Below, piece by piece: positions 21,101 through 30,544 of a stretch of DNA of 64,000 nt (position 1 is the stretch's first letter; each line of letters starts with the position of its first letter). The stretch spans positions 1 through 64,000 of the forward strand of contig JACCLO010000056.1 of NCBI GenBank assembly GCA_029448655.1. Reading direction: 5' to 3'. The stretch is from Wolfiporia cocos. Taxonomy: Eukaryota; Basidiomycota; Agaricomycetes; Polyporales; Phaeolaceae. The position numbers were made by a program, and so were the translations under genes. Under the pieces are notes generated by a model. The model was not told the origin of the DNA. It did not search any database and saw nothing but the letters and a program-made list of their open reading frames with translations.

Positions 21101-22061
21101 CTTACGACTCCGAAGAGATCGCTACGTAGAAGCAATCTAACTAGGGGACACAACCCCTGTAACAAATGGGCATTGACAAATGTCACACGCTTAGTACTTG
21201 CGATACTAGGGAGGCGACGCCTCATAAACGTTCATAAGGCGACGCCCTTTAATAACCGTTCAAACCGCATAAGTCGTACAAAGTAGGATTACCCCTGTAC
21301 AAGCACAAAGCCTAAGACACCCGCCACGCGAACGAAGGAACTTGCAATCCCATTCACCGCTAGGCAATAGACGTCGAAAAAGCACCGCTATGTCACACTC
21401 AATGGGTACTACGCATAAGCAACATATCCGCCCAAGGGCTCGAAGAGACACTAGAAAATCTCCAGAGCTAACAGTGAAGCCCTCACTCTAAGGAATATCG
21501 CACAATGCTATCCGAAATACGTACAACGACACAATGCACCCTCTAATACGCTTGGCAAGCTATTGGAGATACAGATTACAAGTAGATTCAAAGGCACTAT
21601 ATGATGACCATTTCCATATCGCCTTCTACTACGAGTAACGTCATAAGCAAAAGCAATAATCCGACCAAGGTCGCGAAAAGGCACTAGAACACCTTCAGCG
21701 ATAACAGGAGAGTCCCTCCTCTTAGGATCCGCATGCACAATGACAGCACACTCTAGTAACACGACTACATCTCCCTAACAACGGCATTTGACCTTTCGGT
21801 CATCACGCGTTGATAATCGCTAGTAACGGCATTTAGCACTTCGCTATCACGCGTTACAAATCACTATAAGGAATAAAATCGCCTTCCACGCTCAGGTTCC
21901 ACCACAAGTCCTGAAACTCCCATTTATCCCTGTTCAATTGACAAATTGAAGCAGCACCATAACGGCATTTGACACTTCGTCATCACGCGTTATACCGCTC
22001 TTGGGACGTACACAATGAGGAATAGTTTCATCAGGGACGATGAAACCTAAAGCGGGGGTAA
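18193..22061 (+). mobile_element. Array internal region 3, non-coding
   Basis: This 3,869-bp copy begins with the self-priming PBS and ends with the PPT. Long blocks after about 19,700 are identical to internal region 1, whereas its 5' 1.3 kb differs from regions 1 and 2. Hairpin classes are conserved. No coding sequence was found; the apparent 175-codon minus ORF (18,348-18,875) is not open in the other copies. Confidence 0.87.
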
Positions 22062-23167
22062 TGTCACAGATTTATCTGGGGCTTACAGCATTTTTCCTAC
22101 GATTATAGCAATTTACCTGGGATTTATACGTCTAACTACAAGTTATCTACGGGTTAACTCCCATTGCCACCACGACAAGCTCTTAACTGGGCTTATCACC
22201 ACATGACCAGCATACATAACGCTACGGCACCTTCCGGTCCAATAGCATAGTTACAGCTACGTCATAAAGGTCTCGCCCGTCAGAGCAAGACCAGCCACGT
22301 CATAGATCGTAGATCATAATGATAGGCCGAGCGCGGCACGCTCGCATAATAATGTCCACATGTACAAACAGTGCCTCGCGGCCTTGTACTATTGGGTCGG
22401 CCTTCCCGGCTTCCCACCGCCATAAGATCCTTGATCACAATGGCACCTCAGGCGCGCCACGCCTTCGCATAATAATGGCAACACGGCCAAATAGCACTAT
22501 ATTAGCATCAAGGCAATATCGCTATAGGCTCGGCCTTCTCGGCCATCTCACGGACTCGGCGTTCTCCAAGTCCCGGGCTTCTGCCATCACGGCGCTTGCC
22601 CAAACACCGGGCCTCGCCTCACGGCTAAGACCCAATACATGCCCCGGTAACCATCCGGTCCGGGACATGTATCCACATTCCGATACCGGTACCTTCACCG
22701 TCCAATGGCATAACGACCTCGGGCGTCCCGCCTCGGTCATCCAACGAAGCACGGCCAATCGCCATTATGCCGCAAGGTATCCGGCAACCGGCTTCACCTA
22801 TACCCGGGCTGCGCCCGCGTTAGTATCACAGATAAGACATAATCCCTCTATTACGATTGGGTCGGCCATTAGGGCCTTCCACGGCCATTCTAGATAGAGT
22901 AACTAAACATCAGATAAGATAAAGCTTCGCCACTTGGCAAAGCCACATAACCCGGTAAGGCAACCGCTAGCTAGTAGCACGTGCCCTCCCGACACAATGT
23001 ATATAAGTAGGAGCCAAGCGCTCTTTAACTTCAGTTCTATTCTTCTCGGCGTACGCCGTAGAAGAACCTCCTACCTCCTACTGCGTCTGATAACCTCTTC
23101 CTCACCTAAGTCGCCTAGTTCATCGCAGGATACTGGCTTGGTGAGTCCCACAGAGCCATCTGTGTCA
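22062..23167 (+). mobile_element. Array LTR 4 (right end of the array)
   Basis: The 1,106-bp LTR ends ATCTGTGTCA at 23167 and is followed by cgggt (23168-23172), the same five bases that precede LTR 1 (7108-7112). It carries a private variant block around 22,595-22,740. Element 1 coding resumes immediately after the TSD. Confidence 0.93.
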
Positions 23168-24169
23168 CGGGTGACCTTCGAGATAATGTTGCCATTCTTC
23201 TAATGCTCGAATTATGGCTAGCATCTCTTTGTCATAAATTTTGTAGTTCCGTTCCGGGGCAGTCATGCCTGTGGAATAGAAGGCGCAAGGATTCCATTTC
23301 CAACTATCTGGTGACCATTGCGTTAGGACTGCTCCAGTCGCAAAGTCTGATGTGTTGGCTTCTATACGGAATTTCTGAATTTTGTCCGGAATATGTAAGA
23401 TGGGGGCAGTTGTAAAGGCCGCCTTGAGCTTTTGGAAAGCTTCTTCCTGTGCTTCATCCCAATGCCATTTCTCCGACTTCTTCATGAGTGTTGTCAGGGG
23501 TTTCACAATTTTCAAGAAGTCCTGAATAAACCGCCGATAGAAGTTCGCAAAGCCTAAAAAGGCTTGAACTTCCTTCACCTTGGTTGGGGTCAGCCAATCT
23601 AATACTCCTGATAGTTTCGAGGGGTCCATTTCGACTCTGCCCTTAGAAATTATCATACCCAAATAGTCGATGCTACTTTTTTCAAAGAAGCATTTCTCGG
23701 GTTTGGCATATAGATCATTGTCCCGCAGCCTTTTCAGGACTGCCTTGGTGATTTTGCGGTGTTCCGCTAAGTCGTTGCCAAAGATCAGTATGTCGTCCAG
23801 ATAGACTATGACTTTTCCGGTGGCAATGAAATCCTTTAGGACGTCGTTCATCATTGCTTGGAAAGTCCCTGGCACGTTCTTGAAACCGAAATACATAACC
23901 ATGGCTTCGTACAACCCCTGTTTAGTAATGAATGCTGTTTTCCATTCATCACCTTCCTTGATACGGACGTTGTTGTAACCCCATCTCAGGTCGATCTTAG
24001 TAAAGATCGATGCACCTGAGAGTTGGTTGATAAGGTCCGATATCTGGGGTATAGGGTACTTGTTATCCACAGTTATTTCGTTCAGCTTCCTGTAATTGAT
24101 TACCATGCACAAGGTTCCATCTTTCTTGGCAACGAAAAATACTGGGCTGGCCATAGGGGAGCTTGAATC
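23168..24169 (-). pseudogene. Element 1: reverse transcriptase and RNase H start
   Basis: On minus this reads PMASPVFFVAKKDG, then YRKLNEITVDNKYPIP, then FKNVPGTFQAMMNDV. The catalytic YLDD is at 23792-23803, followed by LGMIISKGRVEMDP and FLGFANFYRRFI, then RNase H motifs. The first RNase H acidic position looks changed (EANTSDFATGAVL where EADASDFA is usual). It ends at HYLEGHP, where the array is inserted. It is in the same frame as the protease ORF upstream and separated from it by a single TGA (24170-24172) at a position where the family usually has Arg. It is the same element as the integrase ORF at 4.4-6.1 kb. Confidence 0.93.
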
Positions 24170-25490
24170 TCAGATGTAGCCTTTTCGCTTTTCTTCAGCG
24201 ATCCAGTCACGGAGGGAATTTTCTTCCTTTGGCAAGAGGGAATATGGTTTGGCCAGTGTTGGCAATGGAGTGCCTTCGATTAAATTGATGGCATGATCAT
24301 ATGGCTTACGTGTTGGCATCCTTTCGGATGCTTTTTGCGAAAATACCATTGGGCCGAATTCCCAATATTCCTTAGGCACAAGCTGCTTCCATTTTTCGGT
24401 TGCAGCTTCTGGTCTGTTCTGGTGGATTTCTCCTACCATTCCCATGAGGAGTCCCAATTCCTCATTGGACAGGGTACCGATCCACTTGATAAATGGATCA
24501 TCAGGGTTTCCATCTCCAATCGTGTCTAGCGCAGAATCCCAAATGTTGCTGATGTTATTATTGTCCTCTTCGTCATCGGGTGCAACTTCTTCCGAATCAG
24601 GGGACGATTCTGAGGCTTCTGGGCATGCAGACCCACATCGATATACCAGACTGCCAGAGTTCCAGTCCATAGTGGGGTTATGTTTAATTAACCAGTCATA
24701 TCCTAGGATAAGGTCGTGGTTGTGGATTTTCATGATGGTAAGGAATACCTTTTCCTTGTGCTCGCCATGTTGCATGAATCCTTTAACTGACTTATTGATG
24801 AGACCATTTTTGTTGTATGATCCATCTGCATTATGAATCCAAAAAGGGTCTTTCTTATCGTGGGTGACTAGACGATGTTTGTCAACAAAGTCTGAGTTGA
24901 TGACTGATAACGTTGCTCCACTATCGATTAAAGCCAAGCCTTGCACTTTCTGACCATAGACCCACAAGTCAACCCAGATCTGGAAAGATCGGGACTTATC
25001 ACATGCATGATTCTTGTAATAGTGATATAAATTTTCACAATTTTTTACAAGCAGGTCAGCAGTACAGGCAACTATACTAGTACACAGCACACATAGGCAA
25101 GGATTCACATGTGCTGAAGGCGAAAATTCGACTCGCTAGCTGGATGGTCAGGAGTTTTCTGGGCAACTGAATGCCATGGGATAATGGTAGTGCCCCAATT
25201 CGGTGGCTGACCAATTGGGGCTGTTGATGGAGCCGGTGTACTGGCCAGTGGTTCCTCTACCTCCGTGATGCGCACGGATGAATGGGCGGTGGAGTTGCCC
25301 ATGGAGTTGTCACTGTCATCTGGGATCCACATCTCTGTTGTGGTGACCTGGACCATGTGACCTTTGCCATGAGGTGTGGGGGGGTTGCCGCTAGTAGATT
25401 TCTGAGCCCCCTTATTGTCCACCTTGGATGCTGGCACCCTCCAATTGCATCACCCCTCCATGTTTGTGCAGTCCTTCCGGCCGCAGCTCT
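24170..25490 (-). pseudogene. Element 1: Gag C-terminal remnant and protease
   Basis: A retropepsin-type aspartic protease is visible from the ALIDSGATLSVIN motif (DSG codons 24917-24925) and the downstream HDLILGYDWLIKHNPTMDW. An acidic linker (PDDEEDNNN) and the pre-RT segment follow. Upstream, a Cys-rich stretch near 25,440-25,490 (CKSCGRKDC) is probably the Gag zinc knuckle region, with a TGA just after it. Gag N-terminal coding was not found: the small LTR element at 25,497 interrupts it, and the sequence beyond looks like LTR. The stop at 24170-24172 ends the ORF in frame before RT. Confidence 0.85.
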
Positions 25491-25496
25491 TGCATG

Positions 25497-26458
25497 TGTC
25501 ACAGATAATGCGAAAGCATAATATCATAGACGTTACGGAGCAATAACTAGGGTACATTACCCGTACGTGGCGCCGGCATACATGGCCTACACCATAGAGT
25601 GTCTAATAGGCGCCGAGCGTGGGAATATGAACTGCAGATATAGCTGGACCCTCGATAGCAGCATGAGCTGTTATCGTAGCCCTTTTGGGGGAGTGGCTAT
25701 TATGCCACTCATAAGCACGTTGCATTGGGTCCGCAGCGCGTCTTGTGATATAATAACAGCTCACCCGGTCGCCGGTTCGAACCTGGGTGGTGGCAAATAT
25801 TTCCACTGCCTGGGGCGCTTCCGAACCACTGGCGGCTGAGGGAAAAGTACCCACCACGTGACCCCCTGTATCATGGGGCCCCCCTATAACCGTAAGGTAT
25901 CATGGGATAAGATTGGTCAAAGCTTTCGTGGTAAAAACTACTATTAAATAGCCTTAACCCGCACCCAAAATCCAGGGTGTAAGTCGGGCCTTCAAGAGGG
26001 TGGCACACACGTCATAAGCAAATGGTATAAGGGATTGGGGTACCCTTCACCAGGCACAATGACAAAGCATAGTAGAAGTGATACTTAGTACCGGGGGCGG
26101 CTTGATGCAGCCTAAGTTATCTCCTTAACCAGAGACGGTTAATCCTTGATGTGGGGGGTAATGTCACAGATAATGCGAAAGCATAATATCATAGACGTTA
26201 CGGAGCAATAACATGGTACATTACCCGTACGTGGCCGCGGCATACATGGCCTACACCATAGAGTGTCTAAGTAGGCGCCGACGCGTGGGAATATGAACTG
26301 CAGATATAGCTGGACCCTCGATAGCAAGCATGAGCTGTTATCGTAGCCCTTTTGGGGGGGAGTGGCTATTATGCCACTCATAAGCCCGTTGCATTGGGTC
26401 CGCAGCGCGTCTTGTGATAAGTTATCCGTGTCATACTCGACCACTGAGACTTATGACA
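25497..26458 (+). mobile_element. Small non-autonomous LTR element (TRIM-like, about 960 bp)
   Basis: Two direct repeats starting TGTCACAGATAATGCG (25497 and 26162) share about 255 nt. Between them are about 400 nt without coding. The pre-PPT hairpin TTAACC-AGAGAC-GGTTAA (26125-26142) and the purine tract GTGGGGGGTAA (26151-26161) precede the second repeat. Flanking TGCATG at 25491-25496 and 26459-26464 serves as TSD if the element ends TATGACA at 26458. Just after LTR 1 lies GCCGGTTCGAACC (about 25,768-25,781), which resembles a tRNA T-arm/B-box. It is inserted in the gag of element 1. The 3' limits of the LTRs differ between copies and are uncertain. Confidence 0.75.
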
Positions 26459-26464
26459 TGCATG

Positions 26465-26797
26465 GTGACCTGCATCTTATAGGCAGGACATAGCCTGCTC
26501 CTCCTCATCAGGAGTATAGGGTTATATTAGGGGGGTATTCCCCATTGCATGATACACACGGTATTCCATGTCATCCCTAGTGACATAGCCTGGTATTGGG
26601 ATATTACTAAGGGGTGTGACTTCGGAGAACTAGTCCGCTGAGTAACTAGTTTGGACATGCATGTTATGTATGTGTTGTTTGTGTACATGGACGTGTCTAT
26701 GGGCGGTTACAAGTGTAAGTGTAAATAAGCTCGTAGAAATGCCAGAAAAATAGGTAAAAATATAGAAAAATTCGTAGAATGTCCCAGATCTGTGACA
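26465..26797 (-). mobile_element. LTR-like fragment (minus)
   Basis: It begins TGTCACAGATCTGGGAC on minus at 26797 and shows the A/T-rich repeated TTTTT-containing start seen at 43,145 and 3,685. There is no clear 3' end, TSD or coding. The next 100 nt (26,798-26,902) are AT-rich with a short open frame on minus and no recognisable match. Confidence 0.45.
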
Positions 26798-26902
26798 TAG
26801 ATCAGGAATTTGATAAACCTTATGTTTAGATATTGCCTTGTGGTAGCTTTGTTTTGTTGGGAGTATTAGAACAGTTTCTTGGGCTTCTGAGATGTTGTGA
26901 TA

Positions 26903-27521
26903 TGACACGGTAACCACCATGCTACCTGCCTAAGCGGGGGAACCCCTATATATCCTATATATCCGCCCTACAGGGCCCCCATCCTCGTAAGGGGAGAACA
27001 GGAGGCTGCATCTATTGAGATGCCTCACCGAATGCCTGAGGTCACAACCCATGAGTGTACCACAATGCCCCCAGACTAGCGAGCAGAGAGTGAAGCAAGA
27101 ATAATATTGAAAGAGGCCCCCACCCTCAAGGAGAGAGCAGCGGGCTTGTTGCTAATGCAGTTCGCTGTTACACTCAAGCCAGGCAGCAGAGGGTTTTGAG
27201 AGGTTGCCAGGGGACACACCCCCTAGGCTGAGATACTAAGTCTGAGGAGTACCTCAGACGTCACCAAGTATATATACATGCAGCAACTCCCTAACTACCT
27301 AACTGCCTTGCCCTAAAGGTGTGGTCTGTGTGCAGTCAAGTCATGTGCTACAATACAAGGTGACGTTGTTACCTAGTGATGACGAAAGACCGTGATGTAG
27401 CTAGATAAGATAAAGCATTTATCTACCTATGCACGTGCTGTCCTACGAGCGGCTAAAAACCAGCATTTTGGCATAAAAACATGGAAAAATGGGGAAAATG
27501 ACGCCACAATTTCTTGTGACA
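26903..27521 (-). mobile_element. LTR (619 bp, minus), no TSD seen
   Basis: It runs from TGTCACAAGAA (27521) to a CCGTGTCA end (26903). A TATATATAC box is near 27,268-27,278, followed on minus by an 8-bp hairpin GTCTGAGG-AGTA-CCTCAGAC (27240-27259). No matching TSD was found (tgata versus catta), so it could be an old solo LTR or part of a deleted element. Confidence 0.55.
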
Positions 27522-27770
27522 CATTAATGTGGGGTGGTTATAGGATTTGGGTAGAACTGGTTTGTCTTTGGATTGAACTGTATGAGGTGTGAACTGATTT
27601 GAAGTGATTACAACTGGTTCTAATTCCTGACAGAGATGACTTACCAGTGCTGGAGCAGTGCTGGAGGTACTTGCCAATCAAGGAAGGATCTGATCTCTGT
27701 AGATAAGTGCTGATAATATCAACAGCAGAGTAGCATTCAATCGCCACTCTGAAGGTATCTTATCAATGTC
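27522..27770. other. Unassigned sequence left of the first hAT element
   Basis: About 250 nt of AT-rich sequence with short open frames on minus. I recognise no domain. Together with 28,413-28,680 it is the pre-insertion target of the hAT element. Confidence 0.5.
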
Positions 27771-27778
27771 AGTCAAAC

Positions 27779-28404
27779 TAGGTGATGTGCCAGGCCTGGC
27801 TTGAGGCCAGAGCCAAGCTGGGCCAAGCCCTACTTGGGCTGGGGTGAGCTAGGCTTTACAACATGGCTTGAGATGGCCCAGGGCCCAGCTTGTATCTCAG
27901 GCTGAGCCAGGCTGAGCTGTTGAGCCCCAGCCTGGTGACCTTAATGGCTACAATGTCTGGCAACTACAATATAAGATTGTACAGGATAGTAGTATGCTTA
28001 ACTAAACTATAGTATTATATGCTGTTCATTTCAGACTACATAAAAAGCCAATAAGTCATGTCCTTAATGTTGAAGCCTGCCACTCACCATTGGGCACCTA
28101 TACAATACCCCATATGGCAGGTGCACTACTGAATGCCATGCTGGTGGAAGGTTATTTTGACACTTAATACCACTATAATTTGTAGGCCTCAATGTTCCTT
28201 TTCATCAAGGAACAATTGAAAATGGTGTATTTCAAACTTTCAAGGCTATAGTGATGACTATCCTAGCAGTGGTAGGCCCCAGCTTGGCCCTGGCCCAGGC
28301 TGGGCCAAGCTGTGAGCTGTCAGTGAGGGCCCGGCCTGAGGTTTTGAAAAGCGGTGGGCCATCAAAGCCAGGGCTTTTGGGCTGGGCTGGGCCTGCACAT
28401 CACT
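27779..28404. mobile_element. hAT-type non-autonomous transposon, copy 1 (626 bp)
   Basis: The terminal inverted repeats are TAGGTGATGTGCCAGGCC on the left and GGCCTGCACATCACT on the right. The flanking 8-bp repeats agtcaaac (27771-27778) and agtcaaat (28405-28412) differ by one base. An 8-bp TSD and GTGATG-type ends fit the hAT superfamily. The interior is GC-rich near both ends, with many GGCCCAGC/GCTGGGCC subterminal motifs. It has no transposase. Confidence 0.88.
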
Positions 28405-28678
28405 AGTCAAATTCAATGTGTGACTGGGAAACTAATCATCAGACTGGTATAGAATTGTTGTTTGGTAGTCAGGCTGGCATATGAATTGCAAAGTGCTGTT
28501 GCAGCTTACCTATGTGGATATACTATAGCCTGTGGCATATGCCACACAATGTGGTGCACACCTAGAGGCCTCAGAACCATCATGTAGAATCACAATGTAC
28601 AAAATAAGTGGTATACATGATGTTGAGAATGCTCAAACTACAAAAATCTGAGCACATCTGAGAAGCTGTGTATATTGC

Positions 28679-28870
28679 TCAAAGTGGTGCAAAGCCATTC
28701 TTGCTGAGCAGGTCATCCAGATTGTCAACTCTGTCCTCATCCAGACCCAAATCCCCATCCTTGTCTTTATAATTTTCTGCCCTGTTTCCCTCTTCATCTT
28801 CACACTGCTCGTCCACTTCATCCTCAGCAACTTGATACCTATAGTCCAGCTCCTCCTCAATAAGCTTCAT
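28679..28870 (-). pseudogene. Acidic C-terminal coding remnant, unidentified
   Basis: On minus, an open stretch ends in a highly acidic tail (LIEEELDYRYQVAEDEVDEQ, then further DEDE-rich residues to NGFAPL). The composition looks like genuine protein rather than chance, but upstream the frame (to 29,165) degenerates into low-quality sequence. I do not recognise the family; a transposase C-terminus is possible. Confidence 0.35.
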
Positions 28871-29165
28871 ATCTGAAGGGATGGCGCTCCTGGACCATGC
28901 ACGGGATGCCATGCACGGCCAGGAACAGGTGTCCCCAAGGGACCAGACGGCCCGCACGGCCGGTGCCCTGCCTCGATTGTCTTTGGCCGTTCCAGCTCGC
29001 GCGTGGCTGCGGCTGCAATATAAATGTGCCATAGACTTTAGACACATGTAAGAATACCAGGGCACGATCAAACACACACCAAAACGACACAGAACACACC
29101 ACAGAAAGCCAGCTGGTAGGCAGAATGCCCATCTGAGGTAGTTCAGCCACAGCTTGACCGATCAT

Positions 29166-29824
29166 GATCGGCCTCGATCATACTCGTACAGTGAACCTTC
29201 GCTGGCTCATGCACAATCTGAAATGTCGCAAAAGCCCTGCGGGCACTATCTGGCTGCTCATCCAGTCAAAACAGGTGCCATCTGACGCTTCCCTAGGCTC
29301 TCTAGCCTAGCCAGGTCTGGCCCAACCCCAACTGCCTTCCTATAGCTTTTTCCATGTCTTTTCTCTCCAACCTCGGTGCACCACCCTAGATCTACAGGTG
29401 ATCGGTCTCATAAAATAATTTGCTTGTGTTTCAGGACAGTCTTCACCATCTCAGGGTTCGTCTCTGGATTGTCTAGCTTGTAGGGTGCACACTCGAAATT
29501 TTAGGACACTTAAAATGTTGTAGAAAATTTCGTGGCTCTCCATGTATTTAGGCGATGTGTAGATACGAGCAAATCATCGAATTCCACCCAGACGAAGTCA
29601 GACGAAGGGCTGCGCTCGAGGCGTACGCTTAGGACTTAGGAAATCGGTCACAAACATTTTCGAGTCAATGTCTATTATTTCCACTTTATTCGACGCACCG
29701 CCGCAGTTCTAAATCGCTACAGGCTACGTTCAACCGGTAAAACTACTCGACATCAACCCCTCGAACACCTCGCCTATCTCGGCACATCCAGACCTGCCCG
29801 GAGAACCCGAGAGAAAATATTTTT
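29166..29824. other. No gene recognised
   Basis: About 660 nt without a convincing frame, repeat terminus or known motif. Confidence 0.5.
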
Positions 29825-30190
29825 CTGACAACAGCGGTATGTGCAGTCTTGCACCACAGACTAGCGAGTATAGAATAGTAGTGTTGCCAAGACGCAGGCG
29901 GGCGCACACGCAGAGGTAGTGAGGATTGACCTGGTTGCCAAGAATAGTAGAACTGAGGTTGTAAGACCTCAGCTCGCGCTATATGTACATACAGGGGGAC
30001 ACACTGTGTCTACCCTAAAGAGGTGGCCTGTGCACTACCTAAGGTGAGTCACATGGGTGGCACTACTGTAAGTATGGGCGCATGACTGTTAAGGTATCAG
30101 GGAATTCTAGCTAAACCTTATCAAACCTAAGACAAACAATAACAAGTCATGTGATATCTATAAGAGCCTTACCCGAGGCAGTCTGTGACA
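29825..30190 (-). mobile_element. LTR fragment (366 bp, minus)
   Basis: It begins TGTCACAG on minus at 30190. A CTGAGG/CCTCAG hairpin and a TATAG-like box lie around 29,950-29,985, as in the other minus LTRs. The TGACAA at 29825 is a possible end, but no TSD is present. Confidence 0.45.
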
Positions 30191-30544
30191 CTCTCAACCT
30201 CCTCTCTGCTCATGGCACCCAGTATGCTTATGCCCTCCATGACATGGCCAGGGCAGCTTCACTCATATTTATCACTTCAATCATGCCTCTGCTGTCATGT
30301 CATGCCGCTTCAATTACATCACTGAACATGTGTTCATATTGAGGTTTTTCTATCAACTCCTCTGCCCCTTGTATTCCAACCAGGTCATCCTGAATGGCCA
30401 GGACAATTTCTCTTTCATGGTTTTGGAGAGTTTTGTCAAAGGACTAGGGATCCCCAGATTGATCGACAAAGACTTGTATTGGAATCGTATACTCACGTTG
30501 CCATCAGCAGCTCTTGATTTCTTAACCCTTCATCCCATCCACTT

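Noticed and set aside
7370..22897. A 102-192 codon ORF recurring in array LTRs (7370, 12349, 22319)
   Set aside because: It is absent from LTR 3 because of non-triplet indels, differs in length at the 3' end, spans no known motif, and lies upstream of the TATA box inside the LTR.
7113..23167. The 5-kb tandem repeat as rDNA
   Set aside because: Period, copy number and GC pattern first suggested rRNA units, but no conserved 18S, 5.8S or 28S segment could be recognised. Each unit has LTR termini, TATA box, PBS and PPT, and the whole is flanked by a 5-bp TSD.
25740..25800. A complete tRNA gene at the LTR1/internal junction
   Set aside because: Only a B-box/T-arm-like part is present; no acceptor pairing, D-arm or anticodon stem could be folded around it.
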